Origin: DATILI01 sp035476635
GTDB lineage: Bacteria > Pseudomonadota > Gammaproteobacteria > Burkholderiales > Burkholderiaceae_C
Direction: 5' to 3'
Length of the DNA stretch: 17,932 nt
Assembly: GCA_035476635.1 (NCBI GenBank)
Contig: DATILI010000023.1
Coordinates: 1-17,932 of the forward strand
This document shows, in pieces, positions 7,471-14,915 of the stretch (position 1 is its first letter; each line of letters begins with the position of its first letter). A program made the translations under genes and the position numbers. The notes under the pieces are model-generated. The model had not been told where the DNA came from, made no database searches, and saw only the letters and a program-made list of their open reading frames with translations.

Positions 7471-8580
7471 ATGAAACGATTGAAGAAAGTTGGCTTGGTG
7501 GTGCTGGCGCTGGCGGCCCTGCTCGCGCTGGGGGTCTGGCTGGTCTTTCGCGCGGAGAGCTTCGGCGGTGTCCCCGAAGGCGCGCGGCTGGAGCGCATGC
7601 GCCAATCCAAGCAGTTTCACGACGGCCGCTTCGAGAACACGCCTCCCTATGTGAGCCAGCTGTCGCTGGTCGGAGAACTGCAGGCCTACCTGGGCGATCA
7701 GGTTCGCGAGCCCACATTCGAGGTGCCGGTGCTGCAGATGTCCGCCGACGATCTGGGTCGGCCCGCGGCGCCCGGGTTGCGCGCCTGGTGGCTGGGCCAC
7801 GCCAGCGTGCTGCTCGAAATCGACGGCGTGCGCATCCTGACCGACCCTGTGTTCTCACAGCGTGTCTCGCCCTTCCAGTTCGCCGGCCCGGCGCGGCTGC
7901 ATCCAGCGCCGTTGGCACTGGCGCAATGGAAGAACATCGACGCGGTGGTGATCTCGCACGACCATTTCGATCACCTGGACATGGACACCGTCCGCCACCT
8001 GGCGCGCGGCGGCACCCACTTCCATGTGGGCCTTGGCATTGGCGCGCACCTGCAGCGCTGGGGCGTGCCGCCTGGCCAGATCCACGAGATGGACTGGTGG
8101 GAGCAGGCAAGCATCAAAGGCGTGGCGATTCACTGTGCACCGGCGCGGCACTACTCCGGGCGCAAGAGCATGGACAACAGCACGCTGTGGACATCCTGGA
8201 TGCTCAAGGGCCCAAGCCATTCGGCCTACTACAGCGGCGACACCGGCTATGCCGGCCACTTCAAGCAGATCCGCGAACGCCTGGGCGCGCCGGGCCTGGC
8301 TTTGATCAAGGTCGGCGCCTATGGCGAAACCTGGCTGGACATCCACATGAACCCGGAGTCGGCCATCCAGGCGCATCGTGACCTGGGCGCGACCACCTTG
8401 CTGCCAGTGCACTGGGGCACTTTCAACCTGGCCTATCACGAATGGGCTGAGCCCGTGATCCGCGCCGTGGCCGCCGCGAGCCGGCAAGGCGTGCAGATCG
8501 TCACGCCGCGCGTGGGCGAGAAGTTCGAGTTCGGCGTGCCGTTCGAGAACAAAGCCTGGTATCGGCCGGCGCCGAAGTAG
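7471..8580 (+). CDS. Membrane-anchored MBL-fold metallo-hydrolase (NAPE-PLD/UlaG-like)
   Basis: This 369-aa protein has one N-terminal membrane anchor (residues 7-26, VGLVVLALAALLALGVWLVF). A linker leads into a metallo-beta-lactamase fold. The zinc motif is H163-D-H165-F-D-H168 in VISHDHFDHLD. It is followed by CAPARHYSGR, the YSGDTGY strand with the bridging Asp, and LPVHWGTFNL with the late metal histidine. This arrangement matches the bacterial branch related to N-acyl-phosphatidylethanolamine phospholipase D and UlaG. It probably hydrolyses a phospho- or carboxylic-ester bond, perhaps in a lipid-like substrate at the outer face of the inner membrane, but this is inference from the family. 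GGAGG directly after the upstream stop gives a good ribosome binding site, implying one transcript with the gene at 6248. Confidence 0.92.
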   Translation: MKRLKKVGLVVLALAALLALGVWLVFRAESFGGVPEGARLERMRQSKQFHDGRFENTPPYVSQLSLVGELQAYLGDQVREPTFEVPVLQMSADDLGRPAAPGLRAWWLGHASVLLEIDGVRILTDPVFSQRVSPFQFAGPARLHPAPLALAQWKNIDAVVISHDHFDHLDMDTVRHLARGGTHFHVGLGIGAHLQRWGVPPGQIHEMDWWEQASIKGVAIHCAPARHYSGRKSMDNSTLWTSWMLKGPSHSAYYSGDTGYAGHFKQIRERLGAPGLALIKVGAYGETWLDIHMNPESAIQAHRDLGATTLLPVHWGTFNLAYHEWAEPVIRAVAAASRQGVQIVTPRVGEKFEFGVPFENKAWYRPAPK

Positions 8581-8612
8581 CTGGGCTGGGGCGGGAAGCT
8601 ATCATCTTGCCA

Positions 8613-10277
8613 ATGACATTTCGTAACATCTCCAACAGCATCTTCACGCGTCTGATCCTGCTGGGCGTTGCGCTTGTATTGCTGGATGCGGTGGTCCGAT
8701 ACTTTCTTCTGACCGACTTTCTTCGCGAGGACCTGACCAAGGTCGTGGCGGCGCAGCAGGAGTCGCTGGCCGGCTATGTCGCCCGCGATGTGGACAGCAG
8801 GATCGTCCAGCGGCAGGTGATGCTCGGCGAGATGGCGACCACCTTCCCGCTGGACCTGCTGGATCGTCCCGTCGCCTTGCAGCGATGGCTGGGAGAGCGC
8901 TACCAGCTGCAGCCGCTTTTTTCCGAGTCGCTGTTCGTCACCACGCCCGACGGGTTGGTCATTGCCGACTACCCGCCGCGGCCGGAGCGCATCGGCATGA
9001 GCTACGCCGACCGCGACTATGTCCGCGCCGCGCGCGCCGGCGAGTTGGCGATCGGCCGCCCCGTGATGGGCCGCGTGGCAAAAAAAGGCGTGCTGCCGAT
9101 GGCGGTGCCGATCAAGGACGCCTCGGGCCAGGTTCGCGGCGTGCTCGCCGGCATCACCACGCTGGCCGCGCCGGACTTTCTGCACCTGCCCCAGCAAAGC
9201 CGGATCGGGGTCACTGGCGGTTTCCTGCTGATCTCCCCGCGCGACAAACTGTTCGTGGCGTCCACCAAGCCCGAGATGGTGCTCAAGCCGACCCCGCCAG
9301 AGGGTGCCAATCTGCTGCATGACCGCGCCATGGCGGGGTACCGGGGAAGCGGCGTGACCGTCAATGCGTTCGGCGTCGAGGAAATCTCGGCCATGGCCTC
9401 GGTGCCGAGCACCGGCTGGTTCGTCGTTGCGCGCATCCCCACGGCGGAAGCCCTGGCCACGGTCTCGCGGACGCAGCGCTACATCCAGACCAGCGGTGCG
9501 GTGGTCATGGTCGTCTTCCTGTTGCTGGCCGCAGTGGCCTTGATCGCGGTGTTTCGCCCCCTGTTTCGCGCCGCCGACCATGCCGACCGCATGACGCGCG
9601 GCGAGCTGCCGTTGGCGCTGTTACCGGTGGTGCGTGCCGATGAGGTCGGGCATCTGACGGCGGCCTTCAATCGCCTGCTGGCCAAACTGCAGTCGAGTCA
9701 GGCGGCCTTGTTGCAGATGGCGCACCAGGATGTCTTGACCGGCCTGCCCAATCGCGCGGTGGTTGCGGACAGACTGGGCAAGGCGCTCGCCCGCGCCGAC
9801 CGCAACGGCAAGCTGGTCGGCATCCTGTATCTGGATCTCGACGGGTTCAAACCCATCAACGACAGCCTGGGCCATGAAGCGGGCGACGCCGCATTGATCG
9901 AGGTCGCGCGGCGCATAGGCGCCATCGTGCGCGAGGCGGATACGTTCGCGCGCATCGGCGGTGACGAATTCATGGTGGTCATCGAGGACCTGGAGATGCC
10001 CCATGCGAACGCCATCGCCGCGGCGTGCGCCGTGGCGGCCAAGTGCCTGGAAGCCATTGCACCGCCCATGACGCTCAAGCGAGAGGAGCGCCATCTGGGC
10101 CTGTCCATCGGGATCGCCTTGGGCGACGGCCAAAGTTCCTTCGATGAGCTGCGAATGGCTGCCGATGGTGCGATGTACAAGGCCAAGCAGGCCGGCGGTG
10201 GCCGGTACGTGCTGGCCAACCAGACCCACGAGAACCAGGTGGCGGCCGAGATACCCGCGAACAGCTTGTCGGAGTAG
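8613..10277 (+). CDS. Membrane diguanylate cyclase with Cache-type sensor, HAMP and GGDEF domains
   Basis: This is an inner-membrane enzyme of about 554 aa that makes cyclic di-GMP from two GTP. TM1 lies near residues 10-33 (LILLGVALVLLDAVVRYFLL). A periplasmic domain of about 250 residues with Cache/CHASE-like features follows (DSRIVQRQVMLGEMA, YPPRPERIGMSYADRDYV). TM2 is near 290-312 (GAVVMVVFLLLAAVALIAVF). A HAMP linker (ADEVGHLTAAFNRL) and the cyclase domain follow. The active site is GGDEF at 449-453, and the allosteric I-site READ (440-443) sits exactly five residues before it, so product inhibition is expected. No EAL domain is present. The start is uncertain: ATG 8613 is preceded in frame by TTG 8607, and GGGAAG at 8593-8598 is better spaced for the TTG. 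The ligand sensed is unknown. Confidence 0.93.
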   Translation: MTFRNISNSIFTRLILLGVALVLLDAVVRYFLLTDFLREDLTKVVAAQQESLAGYVARDVDSRIVQRQVMLGEMATTFPLDLLDRPVALQRWLGERYQLQPLFSESLFVTTPDGLVIADYPPRPERIGMSYADRDYVRAARAGELAIGRPVMGRVAKKGVLPMAVPIKDASGQVRGVLAGITTLAAPDFLHLPQQSRIGVTGGFLLISPRDKLFVASTKPEMVLKPTPPEGANLLHDRAMAGYRGSGVTVNAFGVEEISAMASVPSTGWFVVARIPTAEALATVSRTQRYIQTSGAVVMVVFLLLAAVALIAVFRPLFRAADHADRMTRGELPLALLPVVRADEVGHLTAAFNRLLAKLQSSQAALLQMAHQDVLTGLPNRAVVADRLGKALARADRNGKLVGILYLDLDGFKPINDSLGHEAGDAALIEVARRIGAIVREADTFARIGGDEFMVVIEDLEMPHANAIAAACAVAAKCLEAIAPPMTLKREERHLGLSIGIALGDGQSSFDELRMAADGAMYKAKQAGGGRYVLANQTHENQVAAEIPANSLSE

Positions 10278-10295
10278 CGGCAGCCAGCAGGCGCT

Positions 10296-11864
10296 TCATT
10301 CTTGCGGTGTGCCCTGCAACTTGAACGTCACGCCGTCGCCATCGGCGTAGGTGATTGCTAGCTTGCCTTCATGAAAGTGCAGCGTCCATTCGGCCACGAT
10401 GGCACTTTCCAGTTGCTGGGTTTCGATGCGGAATGTGGATTCATCAACCCAGCGGCCCCGCCGTGCCCAGCGGCTGGCGCCGCTGAGGCCGGTGAACGCG
10501 TACTGCCCGTCTAGCGCTATGGGGCCGCCGCGCCGCGCGACGCCGAACAGCGATGTCTTGTCGGCCTGCAGCAGCAGGTAGCCGGGCTGCGGACCGTCCA
10601 GAGTGAGTTCGAATTCCCGGTATCCGCCGGGATTGGTGGCCAGCGTGAACCGCCGGCCGGCCAGGCTCCGTGCGGCTTGTGAGGCTTGGGCTGATTCGAT
10701 TCCGCGGCTTTTGGCGACCAGGCCTGCAATGGCACGGGCAAGGCGTTGCTGCGCCGCAGGGTCTTCGGGCAGCGCTTGATCGCCGCGGATCGCCGGCAAC
10801 AGATGGCGCTTGACCATCTCCGGGGCGCGTGCGCGGTAGCTGTTGTCCCAGGCCTTGCTGGTCACGACCAGAACCACATCATGCCGAGGCAGCACGATGA
10901 TGTGCTGGCCATGCCGGCCTTCGGCAGCCGCATACGGAACCGAGCTGTCGGTCCACCAAAGCCGGCTGTAGGCAGGGGGCGCGCTGGTCGACCCAAGGCC
11001 GTTGGGCAGGCCTTGGCTGAGGACGGCATCGGTCCAGTCCGGCGGCAGCATTTGCTGGTCTCCCCAGCGGCCATTGCGAAGCAGCAGGTAGCCGAGCTTC
11101 GCCATGTCGCGCGGCTTCAGGCGCAGAGAGCTTTCTCCCACCGAATTTCCCTGCGGGTCGGCGTGCCAGGAAAAGTCGCTGATGCCCAGTGTGGCAAACA
11201 GCTTGCGCCGGCCATATTCGGCTGCGCTTTGTCCCGTCGCGCGCGTCAGGATGGCGGAGAGCAAATGCGGTGCGGCCGCGATGTATTTGAATTGGCTGCC
11301 TGGCTCGGCGACCGGGCGCTCAAGGATGAACCGTACCCAATCCTCGCTGCCCCAAAGCTTGTACGCATCGGAATCGGCGTTGTAGGGCCACTCGCGCCAC
11401 GCAATGCCGGTCGCCATGTCCAGCAGGTTCTGAACGCTCAGGGCGGCCTGGGCCGGGCTATTGGGCGCGCGGTCGGGAAAGAATTCCAGCGCCTTCTGCT
11501 GCGTGCCCTGCAGCTTGCCTTCCTGGATGGCCGCGCCAACCAGGGTCGACACAACGCTTTTGGTCACCGATCGCAAATCATGGCGCAGCCCCGCGCGGTA
11601 TGGTGGAACATAGGTTTCGCTGACGATGCGCCCATGCCGTACGACCAGCACGCTGTCGGTATTGAAGCCTGCGGAGGCGAGGTACTCGTACAGGCCGGCC
11701 AACGCAGCCGAGTCCATGCCCTGGGCTTCCGGGGTGGATAGCTGCCAGTCGGCGCCAGGGTAGGGCGCGCTGGCCGGGTCGGCCGCCAAAGCCGGCAAGG
11801 GCGCCGCAACGAAGAGGCAAAGGGCCAACAGCCCGGTCGAGAAGATCCGAAGAGGTGTGCTCAT
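10296..11864 (-). CDS. Exported serine hydrolase, beta-lactamase/class C family
   Basis: The 522-aa product begins with a signal peptide (LLALCLFVAAPLPALA, cleaved near residue 28). A serine-hydrolase domain follows, with the nucleophile motif S99-V-T-K102 (DLRSVTKSVV). The second motif is Y194-I-A (FKYIAAAPHLL), lacking the usual Asn. A GRHGQHIIVLP segment stands at the third-motif position. This resembles 6-aminohexanoate-oligomer hydrolases and esterase-like class C proteins rather than true beta-lactamases. The last 100 residues form an extra beta-rich C-terminal domain. The ATG at 11864 overlaps the stop of the RHH gene as ATGA and has an AGGGAA ribosome binding site. Longer in-frame extensions are rejected because they read through the RHH gene and bury the signal peptide. 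It is probably periplasmic; the substrate is unknown. Confidence 0.9.
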   Translation of the reverse strand: MSTPLRIFSTGLLALCLFVAAPLPALAADPASAPYPGADWQLSTPEAQGMDSAALAGLYEYLASAGFNTDSVLVVRHGRIVSETYVPPYRAGLRHDLRSVTKSVVSTLVGAAIQEGKLQGTQQKALEFFPDRAPNSPAQAALSVQNLLDMATGIAWREWPYNADSDAYKLWGSEDWVRFILERPVAEPGSQFKYIAAAPHLLSAILTRATGQSAAEYGRRKLFATLGISDFSWHADPQGNSVGESSLRLKPRDMAKLGYLLLRNGRWGDQQMLPPDWTDAVLSQGLPNGLGSTSAPPAYSRLWWTDSSVPYAAAEGRHGQHIIVLPRHDVVLVVTSKAWDNSYRARAPEMVKRHLLPAIRGDQALPEDPAAQQRLARAIAGLVAKSRGIESAQASQAARSLAGRRFTLATNPGGYREFELTLDGPQPGYLLLQADKTSLFGVARRGGPIALDGQYAFTGLSGASRWARRGRWVDESTFRIETQQLESAIVAEWTLHFHEGKLAITYADGDGVTFKLQGTPQE

Positions 11865-12055
11865 TTGCGATTCCCTGTTTTGATGCCGTCGTCTTTGTCG
11901 ACAGGCAAGCGCCCCCGCTTCGCCAAGCCTTCGCGCAGCATGAACTCCACCTGCGCATTGGCGCTGCGCAACTCCTGCGCCGCCAATCGCTCGATCTCTG
12001 CCCACAGCGCCGGGTCGATGCGCAGCGGAAATGATTTTTTGCCTGGGCTTGCCAT
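11861..12055 (-). CDS. Arc-like ribbon-helix-helix DNA-binding protein (64 aa)
   Basis: This small protein has the RHH layout: beta-strand KKSFPLRID (6-14), helix A PALWAEIERLAAQELRS (15-31), the turn residues SANAQ, and helix B VEFMLREGLAKRGR (36-49). It most resembles Arc-family DNA-binding proteins (pattern LRIDP...ELRS.NAQ.E..LREAL). It should act as a dimer that inserts the strand into the major groove. It lies 21 bp after the SPFH gene and overlaps the serine hydrolase start by ATGA, so the three genes are one operon. No toxin gene is adjacent, so an antitoxin role is not supported. Its likely target is the tandem TGATATCA-like site upstream of the SPFH gene (12987-13009), which would make it an autorepressor. 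The family call is strong; the target is inferred. Confidence 0.87.
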   Translation of the reverse strand: MASPGKKSFPLRIDPALWAEIERLAAQELRSANAQVEFMLREGLAKRGRLPVDKDDGIKTGNRK

Positions 12056-12076
12056 CAGGGTTCGCGGGCCGGCCTT

Positions 12077-12973
12077 CTAGGTGTAAAGCGTGCCGGTGTT
12101 GATGACCGGCTGGGCGTTGTTGTCGGAGCACAGCACCACCAGCAGGTTGGACACCATCGCCGCCTTGCGTTCGTCGTCCAGCACGACGAGGTTGCGGTCC
12201 GATAGCCCCTTCAGCGCGGCCTCCACCATGCCCACGGCGCCAGCCACGATCTGGTGCCGCGCGCTCACGATGGCCGTGGCCTGCTGGCGCCGGAGCATCA
12301 CCTGCGCGATTTCCGGCGCATAGGCCAGGTGGGTGAGCTTGGCGTCCAGCACTTCCACGCCCGCGCTGGAGAAGCGCTGGTTGAGCTCGGCCTTCAGTGC
12401 GTTGGCGACCACATCAAGCCCTGCGCGCAAGGTGGTTTCATCGCCTTCCAGATCCTCGCCGCTGTCGTAGGCGTACAGGGTTGCCAGGTGGCGGATGGCC
12501 GCCTCGGCCTGGATGCTGACGAATTTCGTGTAGTCGTCGATCTCGAAGACAGCCTGGGCGGTATCGTGCACCCGCCATACCACCGCCGCACCGATCTCCA
12601 CGGGGTTGCCGCGCTTGTCGTTCACCTTGAGCGGCGGAGTATTCAGGTTGCGTGCGCGCAGCGAGATCTTTTGGCCGGTCTGCAAGGGGTTGGTCCAGCG
12701 CAGGCCTTCGGCGCGATCAGTTCCCCGGTACTCGCCAAACAAGGTGAAGATGATGCCCTCGTTGGGCTTGAGCATGTACAGGCCAGGCAACAGCACCATC
12801 CCAGCCAGCAGCACCGCCACGCCAACGGTCACAGGCGCGAGCTGGCGCGCCAGGACGAGTATTCCGAAGCCGATGGTCAGGAGTGCGACCAAGGTCATCG
12901 CGTATCCGTTTATCGAGCGGTAAGGGTGTTCCTTCCGGACAATCCGAAGGGTGGGGTTGCTAGGGTCGATCAT
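12077..12973 (-). CDS. SPFH/band-7 domain membrane protein
   Basis: This 298-aa protein has two N-terminal hydrophobic segments (about residues 25-43, MTLVALLTIGFGILVLARQL, and 48-67, VGVAVLLAGMVLLPGLYML). An SPFH domain follows, with NEGIIFTLFGEYRGT, the GLRWTNPL turn, the RARNLNTPPLKVNDKRGNPV strands and GAAVVWRVHD. The helical tail includes the KLTHLAYAPEIAQVML and RRQQATAIVSARH motifs. SPFH proteins (stomatin, prohibitin, flotillin types) oligomerise on membranes and scaffold proteases or lipid domains. The start is ATG 12973, with a GGAGG ribosome binding site. It is first in an operon with the RHH regulator and the serine hydrolase. The partner of this SPFH protein is not known; stomatin-type proteins often pair with NfeD-like proteases, but no NfeD is visible here. 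Confidence 0.93.
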   Translation of the reverse strand: MIDPSNPTLRIVRKEHPYRSINGYAMTLVALLTIGFGILVLARQLAPVTVGVAVLLAGMVLLPGLYMLKPNEGIIFTLFGEYRGTDRAEGLRWTNPLQTGQKISLRARNLNTPPLKVNDKRGNPVEIGAAVVWRVHDTAQAVFEIDDYTKFVSIQAEAAIRHLATLYAYDSGEDLEGDETTLRAGLDVVANALKAELNQRFSSAGVEVLDAKLTHLAYAPEIAQVMLRRQQATAIVSARHQIVAGAVGMVEAALKGLSDRNLVVLDDERKAAMVSNLLVVLCSDNNAQPVINTGTLYT

Positions 12974-12986
12974 GCGGCCTCCGATA

Positions 12987-13009
12987 AAAGTGATATCACT
13001 TTAATATCA
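12987..13009. promoter_or_regulatory. Candidate RHH operator: 16-bp palindrome plus second half-repeat
   Basis: A perfect 16-bp palindrome, AAAGTGATATCACTTT, occupies 12987-13002. Its core TGATATCA (12991-12998) recurs as TAATATCA at 13002-13009, exactly 11 bp on, which is one helical turn. Tandem sites one turn apart are what two cooperating RHH dimers, as in Arc, would bind. The element overlaps the predicted -10 box of the SPFH operon, which encodes an RHH protein. The site is AT-rich in an otherwise GC-rich region. Binding is inferred. Confidence 0.65.
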
Positions 13010-13026
13010 AATTCGAAGACAGTCAA
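12998..13026 (-). promoter_or_regulatory. Predicted sigma-70 promoter of the SPFH-RHH-hydrolase operon
   Basis: On the minus strand, a TTGACT -35 box (13021-13026) and a TAAAGT -10 box (12998-13003) are separated by 17 bp. Transcription would begin around 12990, inside the palindrome. This leaves a leader of about 15-20 bases that contains the GGAGG ribosome binding site. The -10 box matches consensus at four of six positions. Confidence 0.55.
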
Positions 13027-13067
13027 CGTTTTCCTGTCCATCTCCATCGCCCGCACTTTGTTCCAAA

Positions 13068-13934
13068 ATGAACTCGTTCCAATCTTGTCACGCGCACATG
13101 TTGACCTGGGTTCTTCCTCTTTTGCTCGCCTTGTCCGCTTCATCCGCTGCGGCACAGCCGAGTGCAGCTCTCACTGCCGCGCTCAATGCGGCGCGGTTCC
13201 AGGGGTGCGCTGGCCGCCCTGGCGTGGCCAAGGCGTTGCAGGAGAGTCCCGCGCTGGCACGCGCAGCCCGATTCGCGGCCGCAGGCGCAAGCCTCACCGA
13301 CGCGCTCGCGCAGGCCAGCTACAAGGCCCAGCAATCAGCGCTAGTCTCGCTGGAAGGCCCTGAGCAGGCCAGCGCAGTGGCCGCCTTCCTTGCGCAGCGC
13401 TACTGCCAGCACCTGTTGCGGCCCGAGTTTGGCGAAGTCGGCAGCTACCGCAGCGGGCGCCGTGCCTGGATCGTGCTGGCCGCGCCGTTCACCCCGCCGG
13501 CGGTGGATGATGCCCAGGAGGTCGCGCAAACGGTGCTGCAGCTGGTCAATCTGGCCCGTGCGCAGCCGCGCCAGTGCGGCGAGCGTTTGATGGCGGTGGC
13601 GCCGGCGGTACGCTTGAATGAGACTTTGAGCGCCGCGGCGCTTGGCCATGCGCGCGACATGGCGCGCCACGGCTACATCGACCACACCGGCCGCGACGGC
13701 AGCCAGCCGGCCGACCGGGCGAGCCGCGCCGGCTACCGCTGGCGCGCAATCGGCGAAAACATCGCTGCCGGGCAGAGCACGGCGCAGGCCGCCGTGGCCG
13801 GCTGGCTCAAGAGCCCGGGCCACTGCGCCAATCTCATGCGGCCCGAGTACAGCGAGATGGGCATCGCGTTCGCGGTGAACCGGGCTTCCGAATCGGGCAT
13901 CTACTGGGCCCAGCTCTTCGGCCGCCCGCGCTGA
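13068..13934 (+). CDS. Secreted CAP/SCP-PR1 domain protein
   Basis: This 288-aa protein has an N-terminal signal peptide (MLTWVLPLLLALSASSAAAQ) and a C-terminal CAP domain of about 130 residues. The CAP domain starts at LQLVNLARAQPRQCGERL. It contains the cavity residues H201 and H206 (RHGYIDHTGRDG), E230 (IGENIAAG) and the W..SPGHCANLM helix ending in YWAQLFG. CAP proteins are extracellular or periplasmic, and some bind lipids or sterols or act as proteases; no catalytic role can be assigned. Residues 40-150 form an extra alpha-helix-rich domain I do not recognise. The start is ambiguous: ATG 13068 gives ten extra residues, and ATG 13098 starts directly at the signal peptide; neither has a good ribosome binding site. 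Its stop abuts the stop of the convergent gene. Confidence 0.9.
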   Translation: MNSFQSCHAHMLTWVLPLLLALSASSAAAQPSAALTAALNAARFQGCAGRPGVAKALQESPALARAARFAAAGASLTDALAQASYKAQQSALVSLEGPEQASAVAAFLAQRYCQHLLRPEFGEVGSYRSGRRAWIVLAAPFTPPAVDDAQEVAQTVLQLVNLARAQPRQCGERLMAVAPAVRLNETLSAAALGHARDMARHGYIDHTGRDGSQPADRASRAGYRWRAIGENIAAGQSTAQAAVAGWLKSPGHCANLMRPEYSEMGIAFAVNRASESGIYWAQLFGRPR

Positions 13935-14789
13935 TCACGACGCCGATCGCTTGGCCTGGTCGCCGCGGAAGAACGCATTGAGTTCGGCGCCCGACGCGGC
14001 ATCGGCAAAACCGTCGAAGCGGCCTTGCTCCGCAATGGCACGGGCGGCGCGTTGGAAGCCGCCCCAAGCCGAGCGCGCCAGCGCGCCGCCGACGCTGATG
14101 CGCCGCACGCCGAGCCCGGAAACTTCCTGCAGCGTGAGTTTGCTGGTGGTGCCGATCAGCAGATTGACGGGCTTGGGCGCGACCGCGGCGACCACGGCCG
14201 CGATCTGTTCATGGGTGCCAATGCCCGGTGCGTACAGGCAGTCCGCCCCGGCCTCGGCATAGGCCTTGAGCCGGGCGATGGTGTCGTCCAGGTCGGGACG
14301 GCCATGAAGGAAGTTTTCCGCTCGCCCGATCAGCAAGGTGTCGCCGCCCGCCTGGTCGATGGCGCCACGCGCGGCGCGCAGCCTGGCGATTGCGGTGTCG
14401 ACGCCATGGATGGGATTCGCCGCATCGCCCGTCGCATCTTCGATCGACAAGCCGGCCACACCGGTCTCGACCGCCAGGCGCACGCTCTCGGCAACGCCTT
14501 GCGGGTCGGATGCAAATCCACTTTCGAAGTCGGCGTTCACCGGGAGGTCGGTGGCCTGGACGATGTCGCGCAAATGCGCCAGGACCATCTCCCGCGAAAA
14601 CGCGCCATCGGGACGGCCTTGCGACCAGGCGACGCCCGAGCTCGTCGTGGCCAGCGCCTTGAAGCCCAGGCCTTGCAGGTAGCGTGCGCTGCCAACGTCC
14701 CATGGATTCGGAATGACAAAGCATCCGGACGCATGCAATTGGCGAAAGGCACGGCGCTTGGCCGCGATGCTGGAGTCAGGGTGGTTCAT
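13935..14789 (-). CDS. Isocitrate lyase/phosphoenolpyruvate mutase family protein
   Basis: This 284-aa cytoplasmic TIM-barrel enzyme belongs to the PEP mutase/isocitrate lyase superfamily. Features are FVIPNPWDVGSARYLQGLGF, TTSSGVAWSQGRPDG, the Mg-binding strand NADFESGF with D87, GLSIEDAT with E117-D118, LIGRAENF, and YAEAGADCLYAPGI. Members break or form C-C or P-C bonds next to a carboxylate (oxaloacetate hydrolases, 2-methylisocitrate lyase, PEP mutase). This short, generic subgroup has no proven substrate, and the KKCG-type isocitrate lyase loop is absent. The start is ATG 14789 with a strong GAGGAG ribosome binding site. It is divergent from the acetyltransferase, so it is a single-gene unit. 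The reaction is uncertain. Confidence 0.9.
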   Translation of the reverse strand: MNHPDSSIAAKRRAFRQLHASGCFVIPNPWDVGSARYLQGLGFKALATTSSGVAWSQGRPDGAFSREMVLAHLRDIVQATDLPVNADFESGFASDPQGVAESVRLAVETGVAGLSIEDATGDAANPIHGVDTAIARLRAARGAIDQAGGDTLLIGRAENFLHGRPDLDDTIARLKAYAEAGADCLYAPGIGTHEQIAAVVAAVAPKPVNLLIGTTSKLTLQEVSGLGVRRISVGGALARSAWGGFQRAARAIAEQGRFDGFADAASGAELNAFFRGDQAKRSAS

Positions 14790-14915
14790 CGAATTCTCCT
14801 CAGATTGGTCGGCTGCATTTTGCTACGGGTCGCTCCGGCGCGCTTGCCGGCTCGCGAGGCAAACCGGTGTCGGATTTCGGTTAGTCTGTACCGTCAAAAC
14901 CCTCGCAGCAACCCC
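14790..14915. promoter_or_regulatory. Divergent intergenic region
   Basis: This 126-bp gap separates the leftward PEP-mutase-family gene from the rightward GNAT gene. It holds the GAGGAG ribosome binding site of the former and a small inverted repeat (CCGGC, six bases, GCCGG, at 14835-14850). No clear promoter boxes are visible. Confidence 0.35.

Noticed and set aside
11861..12055. RHH protein as the antitoxin of a toxin-antitoxin pair.
   Set aside because: No small toxin-like gene is adjacent; both neighbours are large enzymatic or membrane proteins.
11865..12131. In-frame N-terminal extension of the serine hydrolase.
   Set aside because: It would read through the RHH gene and hide the signal peptide. 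The ATG at 11864 has a ribosome binding site and a 4-bp overlap with the RHH stop.
14025..14915. Long open reading frame upstream of and in frame with the GNAT gene.
   Set aside because: It is the antisense shadow of the PEP-mutase-family gene and has no protein-like features. The GNAT domain starts at 14916.
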